Positions 1 through 14,600 of a DNA stretch of 64,000 bases are shown one piece after another. Below the pieces are notes generated by a model, which made no database searches, was not told the origin of the DNA, and saw only the letters and a list, made by a program, of their open reading frames with translations. The translations under genes and the position numbers were made by a program. The DNA lies in the NCBI GenBank assembly GCA_023213315.1, contig JAKCPI010031663.1:1-64000 (forward strand), read 5' to 3'. This DNA is from Euborellia annulipes (lineage: Eukaryota; Arthropoda; Insecta; Dermaptera; Anisolabididae). Numbering within the stretch: the stretch's first letter is position 1; each line of letters opens with the position of its first letter.

Positions 1-420
1 ATTTTTGACATAAATTCAATACTTTAATACAAAAAATCCGTAAAAAAGAACAAAGTGGCTTAAAGTTAAAAAAAAAAACTATTACATAGGAATTAGAGTT
101 AAAGTATTGAATTTATGTCAAAAAATTCGATGTCGAGATTTTGATTAAAAGCTTATTTTCACGCCTCAGGTGCCTAAGTTGAATATAAAATTTCAACCCT
201 CCTAGCACAATTTCTTCATGCTTTAAATTGAACACAGACAGACAGACCATGTTGCGAAAACCACTTTTTTGGATTCAGGAGACCTCAAAACGAGCATATC
301 CATCAAAATCTCGACATCGAATTTTTGACATAAATTCAATACTTTAATACAAAAAAAATCCGTAAAAAAGAACAAGTGGTTTAAAGTTAAAAAAAAACTA
401 TTACATAGGAATTTTAAAAT
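1..420. repeat. Nested repeat cluster with inverted and direct copies
   Basis: About 45 bases at 103-148 are the reverse complement of 303-347, and the bases between are body sequence of the dispersed double-palindrome element described at 19,727. In addition, 1-113 and 326-413 are about 90-base direct copies (both contain GTAAAAAAGAACAA and ACTATTACATAGGAATT). The arrangement looks like an element inserted within, or duplicated with, its own flank. No coding potential is visible. Confidence 0.6.
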
Positions 421-898
421 AGTAATTAATTTAAGTAATTAATTAAGTAAAAATTAACTTAATTGACAAGTTGAAACTTCAGCAGCAGGAATACTCTTTA
501 CCCCCAGTAAGAATCAGTAAATCAGTAAATTAGTATATTTTACTCTAATGGTGCGTTAAATTCTTGGAAGCACCTTACAATTTCTTTGATAACTTGGACA
601 CCTTGTATATAATTTTATTTAAATAATTTTCGAGATCTATTCATTTCAATAAGATCAATTAATATTCAATGAATACCTCATTCGGATTTGACGCACATTA
701 AATATAATTAGGCCTAATCGAACTGAAAAATATGATTGACAAATAAGAAATGTAAGAAAAAGAAATATGAACAGATTTATGCTAAGGAACTTTGACAGAT
801 GATACAATTTAATCTATCTCTCTTTAGAATCAAAATTCAAGGCGCATGTCTTTATTCTATTCTAATTAGCCCATGGGATATTATTTAGACCCCTAGCG

Positions 899-1046
899 CA
901 GGGGGAAGGAGGAAGAAGAGAAGAAAAAGAGGAAGGAAAAAAGAAAAAAAAAAAAGAGGAAGAAGAGAAGAAAAAGAGAAAGGAAAAAGAAAAAAGAAAA
1001 AAAGAGGAAAAAAAAAAGAGAGGGGAAAAAAAAAGAAACAAAGCGA
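899..1046. repeat. Polypurine (GA-rich) tract
   Basis: About 145 bases are almost entirely A and G on the plus strand, with internal near-repeats of a GAGGAAGAAGAGAAGAAAAA unit. The open frame on the minus strand here encodes only Phe/Leu/Ser low complexity and is not a gene. The tract lies just downstream of candidate exon 1,196-1,244 in the minus-strand direction. Confidence 0.8.
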
Positions 1047-1195
1047 CATCGTTCGTACAAATCCTTCATTTTTTTAGTTTGGCCGGGAAGAAAATTTTCC
1101 ATTCGTAGTGATATTTTTTTTTTATTATTAATTAGATGAATGAAAAGGGTTTAGATAAATTAAAAAGCAGAGGGGAATTGAAAGCAATTACTTAC

Positions 1196-4100
1196 ATGCT
1201 AGTCTCGGATCGTCCATCCTTTGACTCTCTGCTGAGGGCGAATCCTATAAAAGAGAGAAAAAGAACTCATTAGAAAGAGCCAAATAAATTACAAGGGCTT
1301 CATTATAGAACAGTAATTAGATACGATAAGTAACTACTTAATTGAATTAGGTCAAGAATAGCAAAGTTTGGAAATAGTTCATTAATGTATCAAACAAATC
1401 AAATAGAATTCATTTGAAACATTTTTATTAAATTCTTTTATTCATTTAAAAACAAATTAAAATAAAAAGGACTATAATAGAGAAAAAAAATCAATTTAAG
1501 GCTAAATTGGTTGCTTTATGATCAACTCATTGCTTTGGTCAGATATTTAGAAAAGCTCCAAAGAGATTTTCTGCCAAGGGGTCGTTCGCATATTACGTAA
1601 CGCCTTTCTGACGATTTTCTAGTCCCTTCCGCATACCACAGTTGGTCACATGCAAACAAACCTACAAATATTATGTCACAACATAGAACCCCCCCCCCCC
1701 CCCCCGAATAAAATTTCTAATACAAAATTCATATCATTTTACCTTTTCTTTTTTTTTTTTTTTAGTAAATTCCCTCGTGACTCAAATAATCACTCCATTT
1801 TTCCCAGTTGTGAAAATCATTCGACTTTTTTTTTTTAAATTTTATAAATTCAACTTTGAATTGTTATGTCACACTTAGAGAAGTCCCTCATGTCACAATA
1901 AGTTACTTATTGTGTTTTGTCCAGACCCCCCCCTACCCCTAACGCGTTACGTAATATGTGAACGACCCATCAATTAGATGGTAGACTATATTTATTACTA
2001 ATTAAATTAAATTATGAAATCTATATAGTCCAGAAAAAATTAAAAAAAAAGGGTCAAAAAAATAAAATGGTCTGGGCAAAGTTGTTCGTTCGTAAGCCGA
2101 GATCTAAGAAATAATTGTAGTATTATATATGCATATAGTATTTATTAACAAAATCAAAACAAACGCTAAATTTTGAAATAATATTAATTTTTTTAACATC
2201 CGGAAAAATCGTCCGGAACGTTGACAATTGTATTAAAAAAAGTGAAAAAAGAAATATATTTTCTCTAATTGCTTTCGGCTGTCTTATTCTCCTCATTGTT
2301 AATTATACGTTCAGCCACTACTCCTGGAAATTAAAAGTTAGTTTTCAAGAAAAATAACTTTTTTTTTATAATTTTACTGTACTTATTATATTACTGTTTT
2401 TTTTTTTAAACATTAAATTTAGTTTATATTGTGAGACCAATATTTGTTTTTACAATATTTCCTTCCAAAAATAAAACACGAACAGTTTTACATCTGTAGA
2501 AATCATGATTTACCTTTATTAGGGGAATTATAGACCACATTTTCTATTAATTATTTATTAAAAATATAAATATTGTACAACGTTTCGACTGCTTATTCTG
2601 AATTACCACAGACATCATTCCAAAAACTACTTAAATGGATTCCGGGGGCCTCAAAACGCATTTTGACAGCTTCAATTTGTTTTTTACGATTACATTAACT
2701 TTACGAATCCAACCCACGGTTTGTGGGGAAAGTTAAAAATATCTATCGTTAAATATATTAACGGAAAAAGTAAAATTCAAAATTTTTATCAAAGTGCCGG
2801 TGGGAAGTGCCTCCTTAAAAATATATCCATCTATCTCACATGGTTTGAACCAGAATTATAAAATAAAATACAAAGTAGGTCGAAGAAATATTATGTACGT
2901 AAGGAACATTTTAAAGCAAGGTAAAAAAAAACCAAGATTGTGAGTTTCATAAAAAATATATTATGATAGAGAGAAAAATCTTCTCCGAGGTATCTTTTTA
3001 ATAGACCCACATCTCATTACATATTCTTTTATATTGGGAAATTGAATTTTTTCCAAGAAATAAAAAATAAATGATCCTCTATTGTAGATTTGTTATTCAT
3101 TTTGCATAAATGATTGGCATAAATTGATTTTTCTTTTATTCATTTATATGCTTTTTTTTTCCTTAAAAATATATAGTGAGTGTGGGTGCACAAGGCACTC
3201 AAGGATGAAACACACATCAAGGATGAAAAAATTTACCTGCCTACAAATAAAACTTTAAGATGAACAAAATTGGTCTAGAATATAAAATTTTTTTTTTACA
3301 TATAGACCTACATTATAATTATATAATTTCAAATAAAACTAAATTGTTGTTATTTTATCATTTTTTTAAAGATGAAAATCTAATTGTATAAAATTGATTA
3401 AAAAACGAAATAAGCGCTTTTCAATAATTTTTCAAATGTTTAGATTTAAGTTACAGAGAGGACTGTCTATATACGTACAATAGATGGAAAGAAATAAAAA
3501 ATTAATTTAATTGAAATGATAAATAATAATAATAATAATAATAATTTGAAACAGAACAAATGAGACACTTGTTAAATAAATAAATGAAATAGAGAGAGAG
3601 AGAGAAAATGTATTTATCTATCCTATTTTTCGCCCATTATTAATACGTCAGCAAAACAATTTCCACGATAAATAAGTTCAATTAATAAAATGTTTTCAAT
3701 TTGTTAAATTTATAGAGGAGAATGAGTAATGTTTAAGAAAATATAAATAATAAATTCGGTTAGAGTACTTTCATTATTTTTAGGATGGGGTATGCTAGGT
3801 TTTCTAAATTTCCAGCCTCAACTTTATTTTCTTTTATTTATTTTTACAAATGCCAGCTAGCTAATTTATAAATCATTCTCTCATTCATAAATCTCATTAT
3901 AAAATAAAATTTAATGTTTATACTAATGTTTTAGTTTAATAAAGGGATAAATATTTTTCCTAGAAATTAAGATATTGAGACAACGTTTGTCTTTGCCCTC
4001 GAAGTTATTTCATCGTTAAGTTGCTGTCTTTATTGAATTATTAAGGTAAATATTTTTAATAAATTCTCGTTGGGAAAATATTTGAAGGCCTTTTTATGTT

Positions 4101-7100
4101 GGAGAAGAGATAAACATCTGCTAGCAGGTTGGAAAATTTGTTAGGAATTTAACTTTAACAGCCTTCAACTTATTTTTTTAAGGAAATCTTTAAAAGATAA
4201 TAAATACCCTATATCAGCTATATTGTTATTGACTATCGTGCTCACAAATATAATGAAAATAGTCATCAAATTTTTTAACGCCTAGGAGTTAGGCAACAAA
4301 CCCACACGAATGCTCGAAAGTTAAAAGGTCAATAGATGCATTTCAGAATGAAAAAAGCAATAAATTTAGATCGTTTTAATTTTAATATAAAATTCAATGA
4401 TTCAATTTTCAAGTGATGAAAATTCAGAAAAAAATTTAATTTCGCTTTTGGATGAAACTCTTGTCACTTCAAACTATTTTTGAATAATTTCTGAAACTAA
4501 TAAAATTATCTGGAAATTATTCTACCTTTGAAAATGAGAGATATTTAAAAAATATTAATTTCTCTTTCTATTCTGTTTCTCTTTCAATTTTATAAAAATT
4601 TTTTTAAGTTTTATACAATAGAAATAAAAAGATTTATAAAAAGAGAAGTAAATTAAAATTAAATATACAAATTAAACACTAGGTTATTTGTTTCAAAGGT
4701 TTTATTAATTAAAAAAATAACACTTGAAACGTATTTCGACAATTCCTTGTCATCATCAGAAGTGATTACATGTATTAGAATGTAATCACTTCTGATGATG
4801 ACAGGGAATTGTCGAAATACGTATCAAGTGTTTAATTTGTATATTTAATTTTAATTTACAAAATGTTTCAACGAGAACCAACGGTCGAAAGTTTAAATCT
4901 TATTAAAAAGAGAAGTATTTTTTTCAGAACAAGTAAATGAAAAAATTTTTATTTAGATATTACTTGAAAATAAATTAATTTTATATTAAAATAATTCAGT
5001 GATTTGTTTTTGTTTTTTTTCCCATTCAGGAAGGCATCCATTATCCTTTAACAAAGGTTAGCCCTCCCTTACCCAAAGCCTTCCTAATGTGCCTGCGTGT
5101 CAGTTGGGTTGCCTAACTCCTGTGCGTTAAGAAACTTTATAGCTATCTCATTTGTGCTTAATGGCATAATATTGTAGCAAGTTTTGCAGTTATTAAAATG
5201 ATTGACCTTTTGACCTCAAAAATAATTTTATTTTTACTAATTAGTTTTTTAATAGAATTTGTATTATGAAATAATAATTTATCAAAATTAAAATTTCGTT
5301 CTCTTCAGTGAAAAATTTTACTGTGTGATATTATAAACAATAAATTTTCAAAAGATAATAATATATAATTATTAATATTATCAAGGAAGGGTTGCAAAAG
5401 CAGAGAATGGCAGAAGGAACCGAAAAAGACCCTAAACAATTTTAAAAATCTGGTGGAGCTGGTCACACAACACACAACTTTCTTTTACCTTCGGTAATTA
5501 AAAGTTGTTCTGTGGTTGTTACACCAGATTTTTTGGGTCGAATGAATCCAATACTTTCTCTCTATATATATATTACATATATACATAGGTAAGAGAAAGT
5601 AAAATATAGGCCATATAGAAAGAATATAATGGTAAATAATGGTGACTTAAGAAAAGATAAAAAAAATGCCCTCAGGCTTGGTGTAGTTGGTAGCGTGCCT
5701 ACCCTCTACGTCGCGGGTTCGGACCCCTGGCAGTTCGAAATAGATTCGAAATGGCTTAAATTGAAATGTCTGGACCCCCAATACGTATATTATTAATTAA
5801 TAACGAGTATTGTATGAAGTCTTATATGGCCTGAGTTACCGAAAAGACTGTGATTGTGTGTGTGAATGAGAAAAAAGTGTGAGTGTTAAAAAAAAAAGAT
5901 AAAAAAAAAACTATTTTTTTTTTCAATGGCCCCTAGAGTCCCCCTCCCCCTTTCAACAGCTTATATTCTCCCTCTGCCCTTAGTAAAATACAAAATATTT
6001 AATATTATATTCAAAAGAATCGTTTTACGCAGTCAAATTATTTGTTTCTATCATTTTTTTTTCAACGATAAAATGCATAATAATTACCTTTAATAAGTCT
6101 CCCAAGAGGGTGTGTTGACTGACGGTGTGGTCAGGGTGGGTTACACTTATATTAATTATTCACTTTGATTCACTTTAATCACAATTAAAAAAGCACCTCG
6201 GCGCCTGCCAGCAGGCCACGCGCTCAACTGAACGAGAAACTTGTCTCTCTTCTCTCTTTCTATAGGAATAAATAGATGAAAATAACAATTCCCTTTTTAT
6301 TAAAAGTAAAAAAATACCGTTTTGCTCTAATCTAACTATATTTAGAGTTGGAAAAGAATGTCAACAAGTGATTTGGAATATTCCAAGGCCTTTCTTAAAT
6401 AATCAACCCTTTATCCCCTTCATCCCCCCTAATAAAAATAATAATCAACGCTATTTTTCGGATGTTTTCTATTTATTTGGCTTCGATTTAGAATGAGTCT
6501 TACTTTAGGCCAGTGGTTTCCAAACTTTATGTTACCACGCCTCCCTTAAAAATATTTAATCGTATGACGCCCCCCCCCACACCCATTTAATAAAATAATA
6601 CAAAAACAAAAATTTTTAATACTAAAAAATAAAAATAAAAATATTTTTTTTATTTATTCATATTTATTATTTTAATTAAAAATTCGATGAGCCGCAGTGG
6701 CACCGGCTCTACTGATGGTGCCACTGCTGCTCATCGAGTTTTTAATTAAGGAAAACCTCCGTCCCAGAATTTTCTAAATTTTATTATTTTATTTATAAAA
6801 CTAGCAATCATTTGGAAAATTGATCTTGGTGGCCAATATTCGCGCCTCCCCTTAGACTACTCCGCGCCTCACTAGTGAGGCGCGCCTCACAGTTTGAAAA
6901 ACGCTGATATAGACTTTTAAAGATTTAATAATATTGATATACAAGTTTTATAGTATATTTATTTATATCGATTTAAATATCCAATCTATACCCTTGCCTT
7001 TTAATGATATCAATATTGACTGTTTAAACATTCAGATTGACACCTGAGGGACCTAATGAAAATAAAAATAATTGTTGAAACGTTGTCTCAATATATGAAT

Positions 7101-10100
7101 AAATAATTTAAAAAAGATTGCAAAATATGGTATTTTTTATTTGTTATCATAGAAGTGATTTATTTATCCTGGCCTCAGAGTATTTTGAGATGACAATAAT
7201 TGAATCGTTTATTTCAGAAACCACCTAAGCGACAAAATTTCAAATCATGTGTTTTTGGTGCTACTGTACAATTTAAAGGTAAATACAGTCGCGCCAGGAA
7301 GCGCCCATCTTTTAGATTATCCCAATAGCATGTTTTTGATTTGGTAAAAAAATATTTGAAGGAGACTAGACTTATACTTAAGCTGCAAAACAGTTTTCTT
7401 TAGTTTTAGGAAAGTTGAAAAAAGCGCACTTGGGTGGTTTCTGAAATAAACGATTCAATTCGTATATCAACAACTTAAATATGGTACATTTTATATTATT
7501 ACTTACCCTTTTTTCAGCTGTTGTTATGTCTCCCGTACTCGAAAGTGCTGCAGATTTAGCAATTAGCATTAGAAGAGCTGAAACAAAGGAAAAATTAAAT
7601 TTATAAAAGAGGCGAAAAAAAGAGCAAGCTGCCCTATCTAACAATTTATTGATTGTCTCTGTGGAAAATATTGAATTCTACAAAGCACTGGCCAAAAATA
7701 CAAATGGAGAAATTTATTCCATTGGTTCGAAATAAAATCTAATATCCAGGCAAAAAACTTATAAAAATTTCAAACCAACTCTCGTGTAATCTCTTCTTAA
7801 ATCGTAAATTCTCTATCTCCAATAAAATGCGGAAAAGAATCTTTTGCCGAGATAACTTTTAAGAATTTTTCCAAACCACTTGGATATTTATTTAGACATC
7901 CACTACAGAAATTATGAATGGTAAATAGAATATAAACAAAATTTATTCATATCTTATTTTAATTATTTATAAATTTGTGAGAATGTGAAAAAATAAAATC
8001 AAAACCTTGCCATAGAAGGTTAAACAGGAAAATAAAGAAAGAGAAAATTGGAAAAGTTAAAGTCAAACTTGTTGAAATATTTAAGAAGTAGAGACAAAAG
8101 AGAATTAGCTGAAAAAAGCCATCTGATGTAAGATGGGAATTTAAAAATAAATAAGGTAAAAGACTAACTTAAAGTATCATTTTCCAGGTTTAGAAGAATG
8201 TATTTAATGAATATATAATAAGACGAAGCGCTAATAAGTCTGCTTGCTAAATCATAATAATATAAAATTTTTTTATCACAAATCTAAAAAAAAATATCTT
8301 TTTTCATCAATAAAAGTTGTATCAGTAATTCTAAAATATTTATAAAAAGGCAATAAATCCCACGGCTATGCATTTTGGCTGCCTAAGCTCAAGGCTTCGA
8401 GATCGAGGCACTTTTGGCGTCGTACTGAATTTTGCATGCTCTTCTCTAAATATTTCGGATTCTTAATTTCCCCGCTTGTCAATATTCTATCCTGAAGTGT
8501 ATTAGCTAATTTCATAGGGTGTTTTTGAATACAATCAGTTATTAAACTAATATTAAACTTAAATAAAATTTTTATTGAATCTTGGAAAAAAAAATCTTTA
8601 ATTTTAATTCTGAATTTAATGCTCTCTAAGAGCACAAGTTAGCGACTCCACCCTTTAGTAATAGCATTCATTAAATTGCTTTTTTTTATTCAGGTGAATG
8701 ACCTAAATTGTATTAATCATTTGCACAAGCTATAGAATTTCAACCGAGTCAAGCAATCTCTCAATATTTTAACTGAAGGCTTTTTTTTGTTAATTTAAAA
8801 AGTAGGCTAATACCCGATTTAAAAATGGCTTTAAAAGTCCCCTTTTTCTAATATTTAATTAAATGAGACTTAAAAAATATCCATTATGTTTTTGCGGGAA
8901 AATATATGATTTAAAACAGGAATTGATCGGTGAAAAGGTTTGGTTACATTGGTTAAATTAATTAGCAATTAAATTCATAAATCAAGGGTTCAATTCTAAA
9001 AGAATTAGTCAACTATAAAATTAATGAAAAGAGAGGAAATCGCATTGAAATTATTTTCTTCTCTCATTCAATTTAAAATTTTGGATCATTTGTCAAATTT
9101 CATAAAAAAAAAAAAAAACAAGTAATTATTATGGAAGGAGTAACTTTATTTTATTTATATTAATATTCCATATCGGTAGCGAAATCCATTAAGGAATTAG
9201 TAACTATAAAATAAAGTTCAAAGTTGAACTTGGTTTAATTTATTTAACTTATGCAAACCATGTTAAAATAATTCCTTAAACTAAGTTCAATCGTGAACCT
9301 TGTTTATACTACCGGATTTTAAAGTTTTTAATTAGAAAAACTTTTTTTAAATAATTCATTATGGTCACTGGCTGAAAGGAAAAAAACATCCCAGTATTCT
9401 AGTGGGCCCTCGACTTATTTAATTTAAAATTTCAATATTCAAACAACAAAGAAAACAAAATTAATTTTCTTCCATACAGTAGAGAGCATTTTAAAAAAAC
9501 AAAAACCAACATTAAAGTTAATGTGTTTCGAATCAGAACAAAACAAAAATAAATTAAATAAAAAAAAAAGTTTTTCTTTTAGCAACTTCTTCCTTAGTAT
9601 AGAAAATTAGCTCTTAAGAAAAGCAAACTTTTAAATCTTATTACATCTTAAAATTTTGATTAAAAAAATTATAATGAGTTTCAAAATGTGAAAATAATGG
9701 ACCTGTAGTAATGTTTCTTTTAATTGTGATTTAATGGGAGAAATAAAACAACACAAATTTCTAAAATTTATCAAAATTTATAAACATGGGAAAATATTTA
9801 TAATTTTGTTACCATGGCAACCATTTCTCTTATCTTTAAAGCACAAGAGTAAAGTGTGCATCAAACAATTTTCAGGGCAGAATGAGAATATATTGTATAT
9901 TTTAAAGAGAATCTACATTTTTTTTTTTTTTGAATTTTAATCGAAATCGTTTGAGCAAATTTTGAGAAAATCGAAAAAAACTGAAAAAGTATATCAGTAA
10001 AGTACTAGTAGTTTTGGGCCGATTTTGTTCAAAAGCTTCGTGTCATGTCCCAGGGGGGTACCTAACTTAAATATAAAATTTCGACCTGCAAGCTCTTTTC

Positions 10101-11596
10101 GTTCCACCATTATGATTGAAATTGAGATAATACCGCCATCTTGTAGGGAAAAACAAGATATTTTTTATTTTTGCCAAGAAACTGAAACAGAAAAGATTTT
10201 TTATTTAAATTGCAACATCATTTTTATATTGTTACTTGGCAATGAGAAAAATCGTAAATTTTATTATTAATTTAGAATAAAAAATATTTGAAAATAGTAT
10301 TATGTTGATGTTATTCCTTCCGCATACTTTAAATTCCATTTATGTAAATTTATTTGTTTGTCTTTGGCAATGTTATTTTGAATGAAAATATATATCTCGA
10401 GGTTTTTTGTTGTAAAATAGAAATGAAACTCTTGTAAAAAAAAAATATTTTATGTTCAAGAGAAAAATGTTTTCATTAACCTGATTACTATCATTTGCAA
10501 AAAAAAAAAAAAAAAAAAAAAAAAACTTTGGCAAAAATTAGCTATCTCGTAAGTTAATTAATGTGGGGTTCATAAAATTTTACCGCTTAATCAAGCAAAA
10601 ATATAAGATTCATCCTACGCTTTGTCGTTTTATCTATTTTTATACTATGAAAAAAATAACCTTTACAGGCAAGATCGTTTTAAAATTTAATAATTAAATT
10701 AGCCATCTAGTGTGACTAATCATATCTCACAACTTGATAGATTTCCGAGAGTTTTTACATTTTTATGCCTAATTTTTATAAGGGATACAAAAATTTAAAT
10801 AAAAAAATTTAAAGGTTGATTGAAAACAATTTTCGAGGTGTTGGGGGGGGGGGGAAAGTCAAAGTAGAAAGTATTTCTGGATCTAAATCAACAAATTATT
10901 TATTAAGTTATTATAAATATTTTACTCCCTCAGTCCCAAATTAGATGCTGCATTTGAATATTTATCTAATGTTGATTTCCTAATTTTGTTTTGATATGGT
11001 ATCAATCATTAATATAAGCTTGACAAGTAGCTACTCCCCCCTTAAAGACGACTACACACGTAACTGAAAACTTGACAAGCATGCATGTGCAATCTTTTTG
11101 TACCCTACCAGCATGCACAAATTCTCTTCGACACTACATGGCACAAGCATGCTTGTGCAACAAATAGCTTACGAAAATTAACCTAAAAATGTCAAACTGG
11201 GAAGGTTATTTATTTGAAGTTAACAAGAAATATTCTTTTGCTTTAAACAGAGACACAATAAATATCAATATTTAAATTGAAATTTTAAATGAATTAATTA
11301 ATATATAGCCAATTAAATAAATTTCAAATGACATAGACGTCTATAAAATGGCGGAGAGATTTGCTTGCGCAAATATGCTTGTGCATGATAAAAATTCAAT
11401 CGAGCATCAAGCGGCTTGCACAATTAAAATACTTGCTCAAAATTATCCTAAAGGTGCTACAATTTGCTTATACAAAAAGATTGCACGTGCATGCTTGTCA
11501 AGTTTGCAGTTACGTGTGTACAACATTCTTGTCAAATTAGTTTCAAAATTTTGCTTCGAAAAAGTGGTCTCAAAATAAATGCTACGTTTAAAAAAA

Positions 11597-11628
<32 letters not shown>

Positions 11629-14600
11629 TGAAAATAACAATAACAAATTTATAATAATTGTACTAGCAAATAGAATAAGGCTAAAGTACATTTTAAGAAA
11701 TATAGCAATTAATTTGGAATAAAATTTTGGGACCGAATGTAGCAGTGGGGGTGTATAAATTATTATTTTGAAAAGCGATAAATGTAAAATTTATGTATAT
11801 TTTTCAAAATAAATTATTTTTGTAGACATCTATGCCCTGTTAAGACAATTTAGCATCTAAAGGTTGAAGGCTTACTTAGGCCCCAGGGGCCATATATCAA
11901 GATTAAAGTCTTCCTGAAGCTTTGGGATTGTAACGTCACTCGGGCATCTAAGAGACTAGGTCCATGCATTAGCAATTCCATTTACCAATTGATCATATAA
12001 TGAAGATCGGATATTAGGACAACAAAGAAAATCCTTTTAGTTTGTGTTTATAATGCAGGGTGCATCTAATAGTTTCCTGAATTTATGGGATGAAATTATG
12101 TATTAACGAATTAGTAATTCTAAAAGCGATTCTAGTTTCACACTTCTATTGGGAATTGTGAAGAAATAAAACCACGGAATTAATATATGGCTTTCAAAAT
12201 TAAAAAATGATTTTTTAATTTCCATTGCATTTATAATTAAAGATAAGCCGCGCTTCGCCCTGGACCCCCCTACAGCTGGCTCGGATTATTCATTTGAGAG
12301 ATTTAATTATTTTATTATTATAATTAATAGGTTTTGATTTTTCGTAAGGAGGGATAGAAAGAACTCGGCTCGGGTTAGTTCGATCCTTTATTACTTTCTC
12401 TTACCCTATATATGAAATATATAGAGAGAAAGTATTGGATTCATGTCAAAAATTCGATGTCGAGATTTTGATGGATCTTCACGTTTTGAGGTCCCCTGAA
12501 TCCAAAAAAGTGGTTTTCGCGACATGGTCTGTCTGTGAACAAAATATCTCAATAACGAAAAGAGCTAGAAGGTTGAAATTTTATATTTAAGTTAGGCACC
12601 CCCATGGGACGTGACACGAAGCTTTTGAACAAAATCGGCCAAAGAGTACTAGTACTTTACTGATGTACTTTTTCAGTTTTTTTTCGATTTTCTCAAAATT
12701 TGCTCCAACGATTTTTTTTAAAATTCATAAATCAATTATTTTTTAGATGCTCTTTAAAATGTATATTCTCATTTTGCGATTGAAATCTTCTGAAGACCAC
12801 TTTACTCTTGTATTTCATAGAAAAGATAGGAGAAATGGTTCCCATGGTAACAAAATATAAATATTTTCTCATACTTATAAATTTTACATAGTGAATACAA
12901 TTGTTCCGTACTGACGGGAACTAAATATATGTCGACACGAAAAATCTGGTGTGACAAGCACAGAACACAACTTTCGATTACCGAAGGTAAGAGAAAGTTG
13001 TGTGCTGTGCGCCAGTCACACCAGATTTTTATATTTGTTTTCAAAGATTTTTTTGGCAACTAAGGGCAATTAGTCCCAACCCCTAATTATTTCAATTAAT
13101 TAATTAATAATTAATCAAACTATGTCCTCTAGCACAAAAAGCGATCACACTGCAGTAGAAGCCATATAACTTTAATAATATTTTGCAAAAAAAAAAAAAA
13201 AAAAAAATGAATATCCAATATAATTCTAAATTTTATTATATGTAAATATGACCTAAAGATCACCTTAAATATATTTGAAAGTATCAAAAATTTTTCTTCC
13301 TAATTCATTAAGTGTCAAGAGTTTTAAATGAAGTAAATTAAAACAGAACAGTATCCCATTGTGTGGTTAAAGTCCATCTGGAGAGCATGAATTCTCCTTA
13401 TAACGTATTCCAGGTTGAAAATAGTTTGGGTTATTCAGGAGAGAAGGGAAATAAATTAGCATCATTCCATACCACAACGACTTAAACTAGCACGGCGTTT
13501 CCTTCAATTAGATGAACTTCGGGAAAGTTAAAATGTAAAAGTTTAGTAGCTGACTGTAAGCTTATGTTAGAAATTAAACTAAAAAAATTAATAAGCAGTA
13601 GGGATTTTTAATAAGCTTCGCCTCAATATAATAATATATTTTTATATTTATGTTTAAAATCCATTTTTGAATATTTATGTACCGTATGTTTTTCGACAAG
13701 GATTATAAATAGATCCTTTTTCGTTGAGGGAATATTTCACTTTTTTATTTGCGTCTCACGAATTTCAACAATTATTAAAAAGTATAGAAACCAGGATTGG
13801 TAATCCCACTGAAAAGGGGTGAGGAAGCTCCCCAAGGGAAGGAGTACTAAAGAAGAACAATCCGTGAAACGAATTTTTTTCTATGCTAAATGAAAATAAT
13901 TTTTCAGAAGTATTTCTAAATTCCTTAATTTTAGGCCGAACGCACACCAATTGAGCAAAAACGTTTTCGGACAAAACGTTTTGTCCAAGAGCAAAACGTT
14001 TAGCTCATTGCCAACGCACACTGATCAAAAACCCTTTCGAACGTTTTCGGACAAAACGTTTTTTCCAAGAGCAAAACGTTTTACTCATTGCCAACGCACA
14101 CTGATTGAGCAAAACGCTCAATGACAAAACATTTTGTTCAATGATGTCGAATCATGTCCAGTTGTGTTTTGCCTCTTCGGTGTGCGTTGACCCATAGAAA
14201 AGTATTGAAAAAACAGTTTTAGGCACGATTAGTCAAAAAAGTTTTGTTCGAAAACGTTTTTGCTCAATTGGTGTGCGTCAGCCTTAGAGTTAATTAAAAT
14301 GAGAAAGGAGAGAATAATCAAAAGGAAATGATAAGATTCTATAAAATTGATTCGTATTTCGTGAGATCGGTAAAAGGTCTATGACCTCTTAAAATAAAAT
14401 ACAAATAAAAGAGGAGGAAAGGATAGGCAAATATTTTAATGTTAGCAAGTCATTCTAAATAAACCATGATACAAAGTATATTTAATTAACATATTAATTA
14501 ATTAATATATCAGTTAGTAGCAAGTTCAAATATCATCAGAGAAGAAACACTTGGGCAGAAGATCAATGAATTAAAAAACCTCTATATCTTAAAATTAATT

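Larger units (their letters stand above)
1969..4648. other. AT-rich stretch without a gene
   Basis: Apart from the items listed separately (2,605-2,745 repeat, microsatellites near 3,521 and 3,591), this is AT-rich sequence with homopolymer runs and no supported exon. It lies in an intron of the candidate peptide-precursor gene if that model is right. Confidence 0.5.
4649..4858. repeat. Inverted-repeat locus carrying two hammerhead-like motifs
   Basis: Bases 4,649-4,680 are the exact reverse complement of 4,827-4,858 (32 bases). Further in, 4,721-4,780 pairs with 4,771-4,830 around a centre near 4,775. The left arm holds about 40 extra unpaired bases (4,681-4,720). Each arm carries the conserved core of a hammerhead ribozyme, one per strand. 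The organisation resembles head-to-head copies of a Penelope-like element terminus (inference). Confidence 0.8.

Noticed and set aside
893..1102. 69-codon minus-strand frame
   Set aside because: Phe/Leu/Ser-only product of a polypurine tract.
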